Positions 10,031-21,400 are shown, counted from the stretch's first letter. The stretch is DNA of 64,000 nucleotides from Humitalea rosea (GCF_003253705.1 NZ_QKYU01000020.1:33607-97606); one strand, 5' to 3'. Notes: generated by a model from the letters alone, not told the origin. Made by a program: numbers and translations.

Positions 10031-10648
10031 GTGAGCACGCCGGGGCGGTTCGGCGATGGGCGGCGGGCGCGGATCGGACTTCTGGGCGGTTCGTTCAACC
10101 CGGCCCATGCCGGGCATCTGCATGTGGCAAAGGTCGCCCTGCGCGCCTTGCGGCTGGATGAGGTCTGGTTGCTGGTTTCTCCCGGCAACCCGCTGAAGCC
10201 CGCGGCAGGCATGGCGCCACTGGCCAAGCGGCTGGCCTCGGCGCAGGGCATTGCCGATGGGCGGCGGGTCATCGCCACGGCGATCGAGGCAAGCCTCGGC
10301 ACGCGCTACAGCGCGGACACAATGGAGAAACTGGCGCTTCGCTTCCCGCATGCCAGCTTCGCCTTCATCATCGGTGCCGATAACCTGCTGCAATTGCCGC
10401 GCTGGCGGCGGTGGCGGACCATGACCCGCACGACGCCCCTCGCGGTCCTGCCACGCCCCGGCTTCACCCGCTCAGCCTTGCATGGCGCCGCGGCGCATGT
10501 TCTGTCATCGTACCGTCGCAAGCCGGGCGCGTTGTGGCCCTGGGCGGGTCATGCGCCTTGGTGCGTGGTGCCTGCGCGGGAGCACCCGGCCTCGGCCAGC
10601 GCGATTCGGGCGGCCCTCGCCCCATCGAACCTCAGGGCAGTGCCATGA
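10031..10648 (+). CDS. nadD: Nicotinate-nucleotide adenylyltransferase
   Basis: A 205-residue NadD that adenylylates nicotinate mononucleotide in NAD synthesis. Nucleotidyltransferase motifs: IGLLGGSFNPAHAGHLHVA (the GGSFNPxHxGH site), ADNLLQLPRWRRW, and a C-terminal SASAIRAAL in place of the usual ISSTxIR. I chose GTG at 10031, preceded by ccgggg, because the frame upstream of it lies inside the hydratase gene and is not NadD-like. The stop overlaps the next ATG (ATGA). nadD commonly sits upstream of rsfS-rlmH, as here with one gene inserted. Confidence 0.93.
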   Translation: MSTPGRFGDGRRARIGLLGGSFNPAHAGHLHVAKVALRALRLDEVWLLVSPGNPLKPAAGMAPLAKRLASAQGIADGRRVIATAIEASLGTRYSADTMEKLALRFPHASFAFIIGADNLLQLPRWRRWRTMTRTTPLAVLPRPGFTRSALHGAAAHVLSSYRRKPGALWPWAGHAPWCVVPAREHPASASAIRAALAPSNLRAVP

Positions 10649-11478
10649 CCCTCCTTGCCCTCAACCCGGCCCAGATCGAAACCGCCTTCACCTGGGCGGC
10701 GGCCGAGGGATGGAATCCGGGACTCTCCGATGCGGCATGCTTCCTGGCGCAGGATGCGGGCATGTTCCTGGGTGTCGAAGACGAAGGCGAACTGGTCGCC
10801 GCCATCTCGGCGACCCGCTATGCCGGAAATCTCGGCTTCATCGGGTTCTATCTGGCAAGGCCAGAGGCACGCGGGCGTGGCCATGGCATGGCCGTCTGGA
10901 CGGCCGCGATGAAGCGGCTGGAGGGTCGGCTGATCGGTCTGGACGGGGTAGTCGGGCAGCAGGCGAACTACCGCAAGTCCGGGTTCCTCCATGCCTGGAA
11001 CAACATCCGCTTCGGCGGTCTGCCCGTCATCCCGCCGACGAAGGGCGACGGCATCGTGCCGGCAGGTCAAATGCACTTCGCCGCTCTGGCGGCGCTGGAC
11101 AGCGCAGCCTTCCCCGCTGCCCGCAATAATTTTCTTCGCGCCTGGCTGACGGCGCCGGGGCATGTCGCGATGGCCCAGTTTCGAGAAGGGGAGGTGACAG
11201 GCTTCGGTGTCATCCGCCCTTGCCGGGAGGGGCATAAGATCGGCCCGCTGATCGCGCCGGATGCCGCCTCCGCCACGGCCCTGGCCGCGGCGCTGCTGGC
11301 AGGCGTCCCCGTCGGGCCGGTCTTCCTCGATGTGCCCGAGCCCCATCGCGCCGCCGCCGGGCTGGCCGAAAGCCTCGGCCTGAAGCCGGTCTTCGAGACG
11401 GCCAGGATGTACACCGGCGCCGCGCCCGACCTCCAAATGGACCGTATTTTCGGCATCACCAGCCTCGAACTTGGCTAG
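10645..11478 (+). CDS. GNAT-family N-acetyltransferase, two-domain type
   Basis: 277 residues. The N-terminal GNAT domain has an acetyl-CoA site like Q/RxxGxG/A (RPEARGRGHGMAVW, about 73-86) and the downstream YRKSGF element. The C-terminal half (about 140-270) looks like the degenerate second GNAT domain found in this class. The substrate cannot be predicted. It starts by a 4-base overlap with nadD, so the two are cotranslated, although no functional link to NAD synthesis is known to me. Confidence 0.85.
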   Translation: MTLLALNPAQIETAFTWAAAEGWNPGLSDAACFLAQDAGMFLGVEDEGELVAAISATRYAGNLGFIGFYLARPEARGRGHGMAVWTAAMKRLEGRLIGLDGVVGQQANYRKSGFLHAWNNIRFGGLPVIPPTKGDGIVPAGQMHFAALAALDSAAFPAARNNFLRAWLTAPGHVAMAQFREGEVTGFGVIRPCREGHKIGPLIAPDAASATALAAALLAGVPVGPVFLDVPEPHRAAAGLAESLGLKPVFETARMYTGAAPDLQMDRIFGITSLELG

Positions 11479-11593
11479 GCTGCCCGTGCTAGGCGCTGCC
11501 ATCGGCCAGAGTTTGATTTCAGCCGGACGATTTCTGCACTAGACACCGGCGCAGACGTCCCTTTGAGACGCCGGACCATGACAGGAGGCGGCT

Positions 11594-12346
11594 ATAGCCC
11601 GCACGCCCAAAGCGCAGGACACCACCCAGCCCGCCACGGAGACGCCGCCCAAGCGGCGCCCGGCGACGGCCAAGACGCTGCCTGCCGCGACCAAGACGCC
11701 CGCCAAGCCCCGTGCCAAGCCCGCGGCCGCAGCCAAGGCTGAACCGGCGCTGAAGCCGGTGCGTACCCGCGCCAAGCCCGCGGCCAGCCCACCCGCCAAG
11801 GCTGCAACACCGCGCGCCGCCAAGCCGGCCGTGGCCGCCCCGGCCAAGAAGACGCCGGTGCGCCGGACCAAGGCCGCGGCTGATCCCGCCGCCGGCCCCA
11901 TCACCACGCCCGCCAGGCGTGCGCCGCGGAAGAAGGCCTCGCCGCCGCTGCTCGAGCTTCTGGTCGCGGCCGCGGTCGAGAGCCTGGAGAGCGACAAGGG
12001 CGAGAAGGTCGTGGTTCTGGACATCGCCACCCGTTCCTCCTTCGCCGACCGCATGATCGTCGCGACGGGTCTCGCGGATCGCCAGATCCAGGCGATGGCG
12101 ACCCATGTCGAGGAAGCGCTGGAAGCCCTGGGCGTCCGCCGCATCCGCATCGAGGCATCGCCCGATTGGGTCCTCCTCGATGCCGGCGATCTGATCGTGC
12201 ATCTGTTCAAGCCGGAAGCACGGGACACCTATGCGCTGGAACGCATGTGGGGTCCCGACAGCCCGGCCGGTGGCGATGTTCCGCCCCCCGCCGAAGCCGA
12301 CGTCGATTTGGATGCCGCTTCAGAGGAACAAGGCGACGAAGCCTAG
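11594..12346 (+). CDS. rsfS: Ribosomal silencing factor RsfS with lysine/alanine/proline-rich N-terminal tail
   Basis: The C-terminal ~135 residues are RsfS (Iojap/DUF143): LLELLVAAAVESLESDKGEKVVVLDI, then FADRMIVATG and SPDWVLLDAGDLIVHLF. RsfS binds L14 and blocks subunit joining in starvation. In the same frame a ~115-residue Lys/Ala/Pro-rich stretch resembling histone H1 tails reads back to 11594. There a perfect AGGAGG (11583-11588) sits 5 bases before ATA GCC CGC; an in-frame stop lies at 11579. No ATG, GTG or TTG exists between that stop and GTG 11759, which has no clear ribosome-binding site. I therefore favour an ATA start at 11594, with GTG 11759 as the conservative alternative. rlmH overlaps its 3' end. 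Confidence 0.8.
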   Translation: MARTPKAQDTTQPATETPPKRRPATAKTLPAATKTPAKPRAKPAAAAKAEPALKPVRTRAKPAASPPAKAATPRAAKPAVAAPAKKTPVRRTKAAADPAAGPITTPARRAPRKKASPPLLELLVAAAVESLESDKGEKVVVLDIATRSSFADRMIVATGLADRQIQAMATHVEEALEALGVRRIRIEASPDWVLLDAGDLIVHLFKPEARDTYALERMWGPDSPAGGDVPPPAEADVDLDAASEEQGDEA

Positions 12347-12800
12347 GCTTCTGCTCGCGGTCGGGCGCCTGCGCTCGGGGCCGGAAGCGGCGCTCTACGC
12401 GGAAATGGCGGGCCGGTTGCGCCCTGCCTTGAGCCTGCGGGAAATCCCCGAGGCAAAGGGCAGCGCCGCCGAGGTGCGTCGCCGCGAAGGGGCCGCCCTG
12501 CTTGCAGCCCTGCCCGAGGGCGCCTTGGCCGTGGCGTTGGACCTCGGCGGCGGCGCACCCGACAGCACACGCTTCGCTGCGATGACCGAGGGCTGGGATG
12601 CGTGCGGGCGCAGCATCGCCTTTTTGATCGGCGGCGCGGAGGGGCTGGACCCCGCCGTGCTGGCCCGAGCCGACCAGTCGCTCTCGCTCGGCCCTCTCAC
12701 CTGGCCGCACTTCTGGGTCCGGGCGATGCTGGCGGAGCAGCTTTTCCGCGCCCAATGCATCCGAAGCGGTCACCCCTACCACCGCGCATGGCGGCCGTAG
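12312..12800 (+). CDS. rlmH: 23S rRNA (pseudouridine-1915-N3)-methyltransferase
   Basis: A 162-residue SPOUT methyltransferase: LLLAVGRLRSGPEAALY at the start, a central LDLGGG, and the SAM-binding FLIGGAEGLDPAV knot motif followed by LSLGPLTWPHFWVRAMLAEQLFRA and the C-terminal HPYHR. RlmH methylates helix 69 of 23S rRNA in assembled 70S ribosomes. The ATG at 12312 is closest to the normal family start and overlaps the end of rsfS by 35 bases; rsfS-rlmH is a widespread pair. Confidence 0.93.
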   Translation: MPLQRNKATKPRLLLAVGRLRSGPEAALYAEMAGRLRPALSLREIPEAKGSAAEVRRREGAALLAALPEGALAVALDLGGGAPDSTRFAAMTEGWDACGRSIAFLIGGAEGLDPAVLARADQSLSLGPLTWPHFWVRAMLAEQLFRAQCIRSGHPYHRAWRP

Positions 12801-12872
12801 GCAGCGCCCCCGCTTGCGGCGACCGCCCCCTGAGGCGAGACTGTTCTCAAATCAACGAAGGAAAGTCCTGGC

Positions 12873-13880
12873 ATGCTGACCGTTCTCGAACCTGAAGCCA
12901 TGTATCCCGACACGGTTCTTGAGCAGGAGATTCTGGGACCGACGGTCCGCATGATCCATGGCGGCGCGCCGCACGACGCCGACCTTTCGCTTCTCTCGGA
13001 TGCTGTCTGCGCCGAGGTCGATGGGCTGTTCATCTTCCGCCACTGGCTGCGGGCGGCCGATATCGCGCGTTTCCCGAAGCTGAAGGTCGTGGTCCGCATG
13101 GGCGTCGGCTATGATCGCCTGGACCGCGCGACGCTGGCAGAGCGCCAGGTCGCGGTCTGCAACGTGCCGGACTACGGGACGATGGAGGTGGCCGATCACT
13201 CGATCGCGCTGGCCCTCTCGCTGCGGCGCGGCCTGTTCCTGCATCACGAAGCCCAGCGCAATTCGGCGCCCTGGCGCTACCTCGACAGCCCGCTGATTCA
13301 ACGGCCACAGACCCGCACCTTCGGGATCGTCGGACTGGGGCGGATGGGCACGGCCGTGGCGCTGCGGGCCAAGGCCTTCGGCTGGCGCGTGGTCTTCTTC
13401 GATCCCTACCTGCCGAATGGCGTGGATCGGGCCCTCGGCATCGAGCGGGCGCGCAGCCTGCAGGACCTGTTGCGCCAGACGGATACGCTTTCGCTCCACA
13501 CCCCCCTCACCTCCACCACCAAGGACATGATCGGCGCGGCCGAACTCGCCCTGCTGCCCGCCGGTGCCGTGGTCGTGAACACCTCCCGCGGGCCGGTCAT
13601 GGATATCGAGGCGCTGTATGATGCGCTGAAATCCGGGCACCTGGCCGGGGCAGGGCTGGACGTCATCCCGGTCGAGCCGCCGGTGGACCCACTACCTCGC
13701 CTTCTCGCCGCCTACCGCGCGCGGGAGGCTTGGCTGGATGGACGTTTGGTTATCACGCCGCACAGTGCATTTCATACCCCGGAAGCCTGGGCCGACATTC
13801 GCCGTAAAAGTGCGGAGACGATGCGCGAGGTGTTGGTCGACGGACTGCGCACAAATGTGATTCGCCCGGGCGACGATTGA
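12873..13880 (+). CDS. D-2-hydroxyacid dehydrogenase (CtBP-like)
   Basis: A 335-residue NAD-dependent D-2-hydroxyacid dehydrogenase. The Rossmann motif GLGRMG is at 154-159, and the catalytic Arg239 (NTSRG), Glu268 (VEPP) and His297 (TPHSAFH) are all present. The insert PRLLAAYRAREAWLDGR before the histidine is typical of C-terminal-binding-protein-like members. It would reduce a 2-keto acid or oxidise a D-2-hydroxy acid; the substrate is unknown. An AAGGAAAG ribosome-binding site precedes the ATG. It is the last gene of the left housekeeping block. Confidence 0.88.
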   Translation: MLTVLEPEAMYPDTVLEQEILGPTVRMIHGGAPHDADLSLLSDAVCAEVDGLFIFRHWLRAADIARFPKLKVVVRMGVGYDRLDRATLAERQVAVCNVPDYGTMEVADHSIALALSLRRGLFLHHEAQRNSAPWRYLDSPLIQRPQTRTFGIVGLGRMGTAVALRAKAFGWRVVFFDPYLPNGVDRALGIERARSLQDLLRQTDTLSLHTPLTSTTKDMIGAAELALLPAGAVVVNTSRGPVMDIEALYDALKSGHLAGAGLDVIPVEPPVDPLPRLLAAYRAREAWLDGRLVITPHSAFHTPEAWADIRRKSAETMREVLVDGLRTNVIRPGDD

Positions 13881-14096
13881 GCTTAAGTAAACTAACGCTC
13901 TTTGAGAGCGGCATATCGCGTGACCTGTCATTACGTATAAGTAAATTTATTGCGCATCGTCCCATTTTATGGATTGACACATGATATGAAGTCCCACAGG
14001 TTCGTGAATGACAAATGAACCATGGCGGTGCCATTATGCTGCGCTGCGTCATCGGGTTTAGGACGACGTGGGGCATTCTGGCGGTAGGAGCGGTTC
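13881..14096 (+). promoter_or_regulatory. AT-rich leader upstream of the capsule-lipid gene block
   Basis: About 215 bases conspicuously richer in A and T than the surroundings, with runs such as gtataagtaaatttatt (about 13935-13951) and a TTGACA at 13974-13979. No convincing -10 box lies at the right spacing, so the exact promoter is uncertain. AT-rich leaders are typical targets of nucleoid silencers and regulators at capsule loci. Confidence 0.4.
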
Positions 14097-15437
14097 ATGG
14101 CGCTGATAGGGAATACCGCCGAACCTGTCCGGGTCATTCTCGACGTGTCGCGGTTACTGTCCTCAGGCGATCGTAAGGCGCCGTCGGGGATCGACCGGGT
14201 CGAACTGGCCTATGCGCGGCACTTCCTTGAGACCCAGGAACGGTCCGTCTTCGTTGCACAGGATTTAATTGGGCGGTTCGGGATACTGCCCCGTCCGCTG
14301 GTCGCGGCCCTGGTCGCCACGTTGGAAAACGTCTGGACCAACACACCCACAGCAAGCGCGACGCGGCGGGTGCGCGGCCTCATGTTGTCCTTGAGGGCCA
14401 GGGCGATGGCTGGCCTTGGCCTGAGTGCCCTGCGGACGATGCTGGCCCGGCCGGGCCGCAAGGCGTTTCTGCTCGTCTCGCACCGTGCCCTGGAGGATGG
14501 CAAGCCGATCGAGGTGCTCCGCGACGCGGGCTGCGCCTTCGTGCCGCTGATCCACGACCTCATTCCCGCAACCCATCCAGAATATGCCCGCCCCAAGCAG
14601 CCGGCGCGACATTTGCGACGAATCGGCACCACCGCCGCACTGGCCGATGCGGTGATCGTGAATTCAGCAGCGACCGCGGCGTGCCTGGTGCCGCACCTAA
14701 CTCTGCGAGGCGCACCGCCGCCGGTGCTGGTGGCCCCCCTCGGCATCGTATTGCCCGAGGTGCCGGTGCCACCCATCTCGCTCGATCCCTATTTCGTCAC
14801 CCTGGGCACCATCGAACCACGCAAGAACCACCTGTTGCTGCTCAACCTTTGGCGCGAATTCGCCGCCACCCTCGGCCCGCGCGCGCCCCGTCTGCTGGTG
14901 ATCGGCCGCCGTGGCTGGGAAAACGAGAATGTCCTCGACATGCTCGAACGCTGCACCGGGCTGCGCGGGCTGGTGCAGGAGGTTGGGCAGGTTTCGGATC
15001 GCACTGTGGCCGAACTGCTGCGCGGTGCGCGGGCCTTGCTCTTCCCCTCCTTCGCCGAGGGTTATGGCTTGCCGCTCGCCGAGGCGCTGTCGCTGCGCGT
15101 TCCGGCGATCTGTTCGGACCTGCCGGCATTGCGGGAGGTCGGCGGCAACAGCCCCGATTACCTGGATCCGCTGGACGGGCTCGGCTGGCGCAGGGCCGTG
15201 CTCGATTATGCGCGGCTCAACAGCCCCGCGCGCGCCGCACAGGTTGAGCGACTGCAGAGCTGGCGGGTCCCCAGCTGGGCAGACCATTTCGCCAAGGTGG
15301 ATGCCCTTCTCGCGCGGGTCGTGCCGCAGAGCCGGCGAACCGTCCTGGTTGCGGGGAAGGTTGAGGTGCGAGGCATCCCGGTCGCGCACGCGTCTCGGAC
15401 GAGCATCACCGCCCGCATTGACGAGCCGACGTCATGA
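14097..15437 (+). CDS. GT4-family glycosyltransferase
   Basis: 446 residues with a GT-B fold of the GT4 group: N-terminal SGIDRVELAYARHF, central LGTIEPRKNHLLLL (start of the C-terminal Rossmann domain), VIGRRGWENENV, and the EGYGLPLAEALS motif that binds the sugar nucleotide. It would transfer a sugar in capsule or lipid glycosylation; donor and acceptor are unknown. A TAGGAG site precedes the ATG. The stop overlaps the polyketide synthase start by 4 bases, so this enzyme is translationally tied to the PKS, supporting a joint role. Confidence 0.88.
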   Translation: MALIGNTAEPVRVILDVSRLLSSGDRKAPSGIDRVELAYARHFLETQERSVFVAQDLIGRFGILPRPLVAALVATLENVWTNTPTASATRRVRGLMLSLRARAMAGLGLSALRTMLARPGRKAFLLVSHRALEDGKPIEVLRDAGCAFVPLIHDLIPATHPEYARPKQPARHLRRIGTTAALADAVIVNSAATAACLVPHLTLRGAPPPVLVAPLGIVLPEVPVPPISLDPYFVTLGTIEPRKNHLLLLNLWREFAATLGPRAPRLLVIGRRGWENENVLDMLERCTGLRGLVQEVGQVSDRTVAELLRGARALLFPSFAEGYGLPLAEALSLRVPAICSDLPALREVGGNSPDYLDPLDGLGWRRAVLDYARLNSPARAAQVERLQSWRVPSWADHFAKVDALLARVVPQSRRTVLVAGKVEVRGIPVAHASRTSITARIDEPTS

Positions 15438-18400
15438 CGACCGCTGCCGACGTGACCCGGCAAGGTCGCGCCACGGCCAAGCGCCCAAGCTCCAAGCGCA
15501 TGACGACCCCGCCCGTCACGCCCATCGCCATTGTCGGCGCCGCCTGCCGTCTGCCGGGCGCGGATGGCCTTGAGGCCTACTGGACCCTGTTGCGGCAGGG
15601 CATCGACGCCGTTGGAACGCTGCCGGCCGACCGCTTCAACCAGACCCGCTTCCTGCATCCGCGGGCCAGCGAGGCCGGGCGCTCCTATACCTTCGCGGCC
15701 GGTCATGTTGGTGATGTCGCGGCCTTCGACCCCGCAGCCTTTGGCCTCTCCCCCCGCGAGGCCGCCGAGATGGACCCGCAGCAACGCCTGTTGCTCGAGG
15801 TCACACTGCATGCCTTCGAGGATGCGGGGATGACGACGGCGCGACGGTCGGGGCAGTCGATCGGCGTCTATGTCGGTGGCTCCACGACCGATTACGCCGA
15901 GCTGCGGCTGGGCGACCCTGCCGGCGCCGACCGGTATTTCATGACCGGCAATGCACTTTCCATCCTGGCGAACCGGCTGACCAATGTGTTCGACCTGCGC
16001 GGCCCCGCGCAAACGGTCGATACCGCCTGTTCGTCGGCACTGGTCGCGCTGGATCTGGCCGCGCAGGCGATCCGACTTGGCCGTGTCGATGCGGCGCTGG
16101 TTGCCGGGGTGCAGCTGCTGCTCTCGCCCTACGCCTATATCGGGTTCTCCCGTGCCTCCATGCTGTCGCCAACCGGTCGCTGCCACGCCTTCGGCGCCGG
16201 CGCCGACGGCTATGTGCGCGCCGAGGGGGCGGGGGCGCTGTTGCTGAAACCCCTCGACCAAGCCCTGGCCGATGGTGACCGGGTGCGCGCCCTGCTGCTG
16301 GCCACCGGCGTCAACAGCGCTGGACACACCATCGGCCTGTCGCTGCCGAACGAGCGGGCGCAGGCAAGGCTGATGGGCCAGGTCATGGCCGAAGCCGGGA
16401 TTGATCCGGAGCAGATCGCCTATTTCGAGGCGCATGGCACCGGCACCCAGGTCGGCGATCCGGTCGAGGCGGGCGCCCTTGGCCATGCGGTCGGGCGCAA
16501 GCGCACGACGCCGCTGCCGGTCGGTTCGGTGAAGGGCAACGTCGGCCATCTGGAACCCGCCAGCGGCATCGCTGGGCTGTTGAAGGCCATTCTGGTGCTC
16601 GAAAACCGGATGGTGCCGCCCAGCCTGCATGCCAGCCCGCCCAATCCCAATATCGCCTTCGATACGTTGAACCTGCGCGTCGTGCAGGTGGCCGAACCCC
16701 TCTCGGGCGGCGAGGATGCGGTCGTCGGCGTCAACTCCTTCGGTTTTGGCGGGACCAACGCGACGGCGCTGCTGGGCTTTGCCCCCGCCGCGAATCCGGG
16801 GCCCCTCGCGCCCTTAAGCGCGGCGGCGCCGCCGCCGCTGCTGCTCTCTGCCCGCTCGGCACCGCAGCTTGCGGCTTTGGCCGCGGTCTGGGAGGCGGAG
16901 CTTGGGGCCCCGGATGCCGATGCCGGCGCGCTCGCCCGTGGCGTGGCACGCCACCGTGACCAAGCCACCCACCGGCTGGCCATTCGCGGCGCGGATGCCC
17001 CGGATATGGCTGCGACACTCGCTGCCTGGCGCCGGGGCCAAAGGCCGGAGGCTGCGACCGAGGGCATGGTTGCCGGCACCGGTTCGCTTGCTTTCGTCTT
17101 TTCCGGCAACGGCGCGCAATACCCCGGGATGGCGCAACACGCGCTCCACGATCCAGCCTTCCGCGATGGGATGCGGGCCGCGGATTCCGTGCTGGCGCCG
17201 CTGCTCGGCTGGTCCGTGCTGGCAATGATCGAGGCCGGGGTGACCGAGGCCCAGGTGCAGGCGACGGAATTCGCGCAACCCCTGATCTTCGCGACCCAGG
17301 CGGCGACCGTGGCGGCCCTGGCCGCCCAGGGCCTGCATCCCGCGGCCGTGTTCGGCCATTCCGTGGGCGAGGTCGCCGCGGCCCTGACTGCCGGCATCCT
17401 GGATCTGCCGACAGCGGCGCGGCTGATCGTCGCCCGCAGCAGCGCGCAGGCGCCGACCCGGGGCCTTGGGCGCATGGCGGCGCTCGGTACCACCGAAGCC
17501 GCCGCGGCAGCGCTTCTGGCCGAATGTGGGCCAGGGCTGGAAATCGCCGCGATGAATGGGCCGGGTGCCCTGACCATCGCCGGGCCCGGCGCGGCCATCG
17601 CGCGGCTGGCGGCGGCGGCCAAGGTCGCCCGGATTTCCTGCGTCGAGCTTGACCTCGACTATGCCTTCCATTCCTCGCTGATGGACCCGGTCCGGGCCGA
17701 TCTGATCAAGGTCCTGGCGGATCTGGCGCCGCAGCCGGGCGGGCTTCCGTTCTTCTCCACCGTTACCGGGGCGCTGCTCGACGGCACGACCGCCGATGCC
17801 GGCTATTGGTGGCGCAACCTGCGGGCTCCGGTACGGTTCCAGGCCGCGACCACGGCGGCGCTGGGCTCCGGCGCGCGGGTGTTCCTGGAGATCGGCGCGC
17901 ATCCCGTGCTGCAATCCTATTTGCGGGAAACCAGCCGTTCAGCGGGTGCCGAAGCGGCGATCCTGGCCTCCCTGTCGCGCCGCGACCCGCCGGGGAATCC
18001 CCTGCCCGCCATCGCTGACCGCGCCTATTGCCGCGGCGCCGACCCGCGGGCCGGCCTTGCCTTCCAGGGCCCCGCCGCGCGCAGCAGCCTGCCGCACACG
18101 CCGTTCGCGCGCAGCCGCAGTTGGTTGCCGTCCAGCCTGGAAGCGACGCGGCTGACCGATCCGGTGCTGGAACACCCACTGCTCGGCTTCCGCGATGGGG
18201 CGGAGCCCGCGCGCTGGCGCAACAGCCTCGACACCATGGTCATGCCCTGGCTGGCCGATCACGCGCTCGCAGGCGAGGCGGTGCTGCCGGCCGCCGCCAT
18301 GCTCGACATGGCCCTCGCCGCCTGCGCCGCCCGCTTCCCGGAAGCCGCGATGCTGGAGGTCGAGGCATTCCAGATCCTGCGGCCGTTGGCGCTGGAGCGC

Positions 18401-21400
18401 GATCGGGCCCGCGAGATCCGCACAAGCCTTTCGGCCGAGGGCGAGCTGCGGCTGGAAAGCCGCCGTCGCCTCGCGGATGAGAGCTGGAGCCTACATGCGC
18501 GCGGCCGAATCGGCGTGGCGCCCGAGGCCGCCCTGCCCACCAGCGCGAGCCTGGCACAGAACTGGCCTTTGCCGCCCGCCGGCACCGGGCATGTTGGCGG
18601 CGCCAAGCTGCGCGGACGCGCGCTGCGCATGGGGCTTGGCTACGGCCCGGCTTTTGCGTCGGTGCTGGATGTGACGGCGAATGCCGGCGCCGGTCACGGC
18701 AGGGTGCGCCTGGCTCTGCCCGCGACAGCACCGGCCGATTCGGCCTGGGGCCTGCATCCCTCCGTCCTTGATGGCGCCTTCCAGGGACTCCTTGGGCTGG
18801 TATCCGCCGACCTGTCGCCGGGCGAGGTGCCGCTGCCGGTGCGTGCCGGGCGGCTCGTGCTGCGCCGTGGCGCGGCCGCGCCGGCCGAGGCCCGGCTGGT
18901 CGTCACCCGGCGCGGCAGCCGCGCCGCCTCGGCCGATATCCTGCTTCTGGATGCAGCGGGCCGGCCGGTCGCGGTGCTGCGCGACCTCTGGCTGCAGCGC
19001 GTTCGCCTGCCGCAGGGCAGCCGGCCGGAAGCCTTCCTGCCTCGGCTGTTGCCGATGCCGGGCGGTCCCACCGCCGCTCCCGATGCGGCACTGGCCCTTG
19101 CCCGCGCGCTGCCGGCCGCCGAGGCGAGGGATCTCGCGCTCGACCTTCAGGAAACCACGCTCCTGCTTGAGGCCTGTGTCGCCTCCGCCGTCCAGCTCGC
19201 GCTCGCCGGTGGCGAGTCGGCCCTGTTCCGCGGTCCGCTGCGCCAGGCCGCCGACCGCATCCTGGTCGAGGATGGCATCGCCGAATTCGCGCCCTCCGGC
19301 CAAGGGACGATCCCGATCGAAGGCGCGGCCCTGCCGGCGGCCGGGGATATCTGGCGCCAGGTGCTGGCTGAGCAGCCCGCCCTTGCACCCGATCTGGCCT
19401 GGCTGGCGCGTGGGCTCGAGACCCTCCCCGCCGCCCTGGCGGGGACACCGCAGCCGTGCCCGCCACCGCCGGCCAGCAGTGGCGGCTTCGCGCGCTTGGC
19501 CGAGGTCCTGGCGGCGGCCGCAATCGCCGCGGTGGCGGATTGGCCCGCCGCACGCCCCTTGCGCATTCTGGAGATCGGTTCCGGCGGCTTGTGTGCGCCG
19601 CTTGCAGTCGCCCTGGCGGGATCGGGCCGACGCGTCGTGCTGACACTCGCCGCAATCCAGGCCACGGCCCCCCCGGCGCCGCCCCCGGGTGTCGAGATAC
19701 TTCAGGCCGTTTGGGACCCGCAGGGCCTCCTGCCGGGGCCTGCGGATCTGGTTATCGGCGTCGCGCCCGCCGCGCTGCATCGCGCGGGCTGCGAAATCCT
19801 TCCAGGCCTTGCAGGCGTGCTGGCCGATGGCGGCCTGCTGCTATTGGCCGAACCGGCGCCTGGACGTCTGCTCGACCTGTGCTGCGGCCAGGATCCCGGC
19901 TGGTGGAATGGCGCCGCCCCGCCGGAGGCGGCGGCCTGGACCGACGCCCTGCTGCAAGCTGGCTTTGAGGGCGTCGAAGCACGCCCGCTGATTGCCGCCC
20001 CTTGGCCTGCGCTGCTGCTGGCCGCGCACCGCAGCGCCCCTGTCGCCACCGCCCCGATCATGGACATCACGCCCCGGATCCTGGTCGCCGATGCGGCCGC
20101 GCGGCCGCTCGCCGACGCCGTGGCCGCATTGTTGCCCGGTCCGGCCGAGCAGCTTGCCTTGGAGGATGCCACCCATCTCTCGCCGCGCCGACTGCGTGGC
20201 GCCCAGGTGCTGATGCTGCTCGATCCCGGGACCTCCGATCTGGCTGGAACCCTGCATGCCACCGTGCAACTCGCCGAAGCTGCACGAGGAACGGCTGCGG
20301 GCTTCGCTGTCGCGGTTCGGGGTGCTGCGGGAGCAAGCCCGGCCGCGGCCGCCCTGCTCGGCATGCTGCGCGTGCTCGCCAATGAAATGCCTGAGCTCAA
20401 GCCTCGCCGCATCGATCTCGATCCGACCCTGGAGCCGGCCGAGGCCGCACCACGCCTGCTTGAGGCACTTGCGGGCGATGAGCCGGAGGTGTGGCTGACG
20501 CCAACCGCTCGCCTCGCTCCCCGTCTGGGTCCGATGCCGCCGCCGGTGACGGAGGGCTGTCGGAAGCTCGTCGTCGAGCAGCCCGGCAATCTCGGCACGC
20601 TACAATGGCAGACCCATGTCCCGCGCGATCCGGGGCCAGGTGAGGTCAGCTTGCGGGTCCTGGCGACCGGCCTGAATTTCCGCGACGTGATGTGGGCCCA
20701 GGGGCTGTTGCCCGAGGAAGCGCTGCTCGACGGCTTCGCCGGTCCGGGGCTTGGCATGGAATGCGCAGGGGTGGTCGAGGCGGTCGGCCCCGGCGCCACG
20801 CTGCGGCCTGGGGATCACGTCTTCGGCTTCGCCCCCGATGCGTTGGCAGATCGCGTGGTCACACGCGACGCGGCGCTGGTGCCGCTTCCCTCAGGCATGG
20901 ATCCGGCCGAGGCGGCGACCCTGCCGGTCGCCTTTCTGACCGCGATTCACGCCCTGGAGGCCTGTGCGCGGCTGGCCCCTGGCGAGACGGTGCTGATCCA
21001 CGGCGGTGCCGGCGGCGTTGGCCTCGCGGCCTTGCAGATCGCGCTTGCCGCCGGTGCGCGGGTCGCGGCCACGGCCGGCACCCCGGCGCGGCGCGCCTTT
21101 CTGCGGCTGGCCGGTGCCGAGCTGGTGCTGGACAGCCGCGATCCGGGCTTCGCCGACGCGCTGCGCGCCGAATGGCCGGAAGGCGTGGACGTCGTCCTGA
21201 ACAGCCTGGCCGGCGAGGCGATGGAACGCAGCCTGTCGCTGGTCAAACCCTTCGGCCGCTTCATCGAGCTGGGCAAGCGCGACTTCTTCGAGGACCGTCG
21301 CGTGGCGCTGCGGCCGATGCGGCGCAATGTCACCTATTTCGCCGTGGATGTGGATGAGCTTCCCTCGGCCCGCCCTGGCGCTGCCCAGGCGGCGCTCCGG

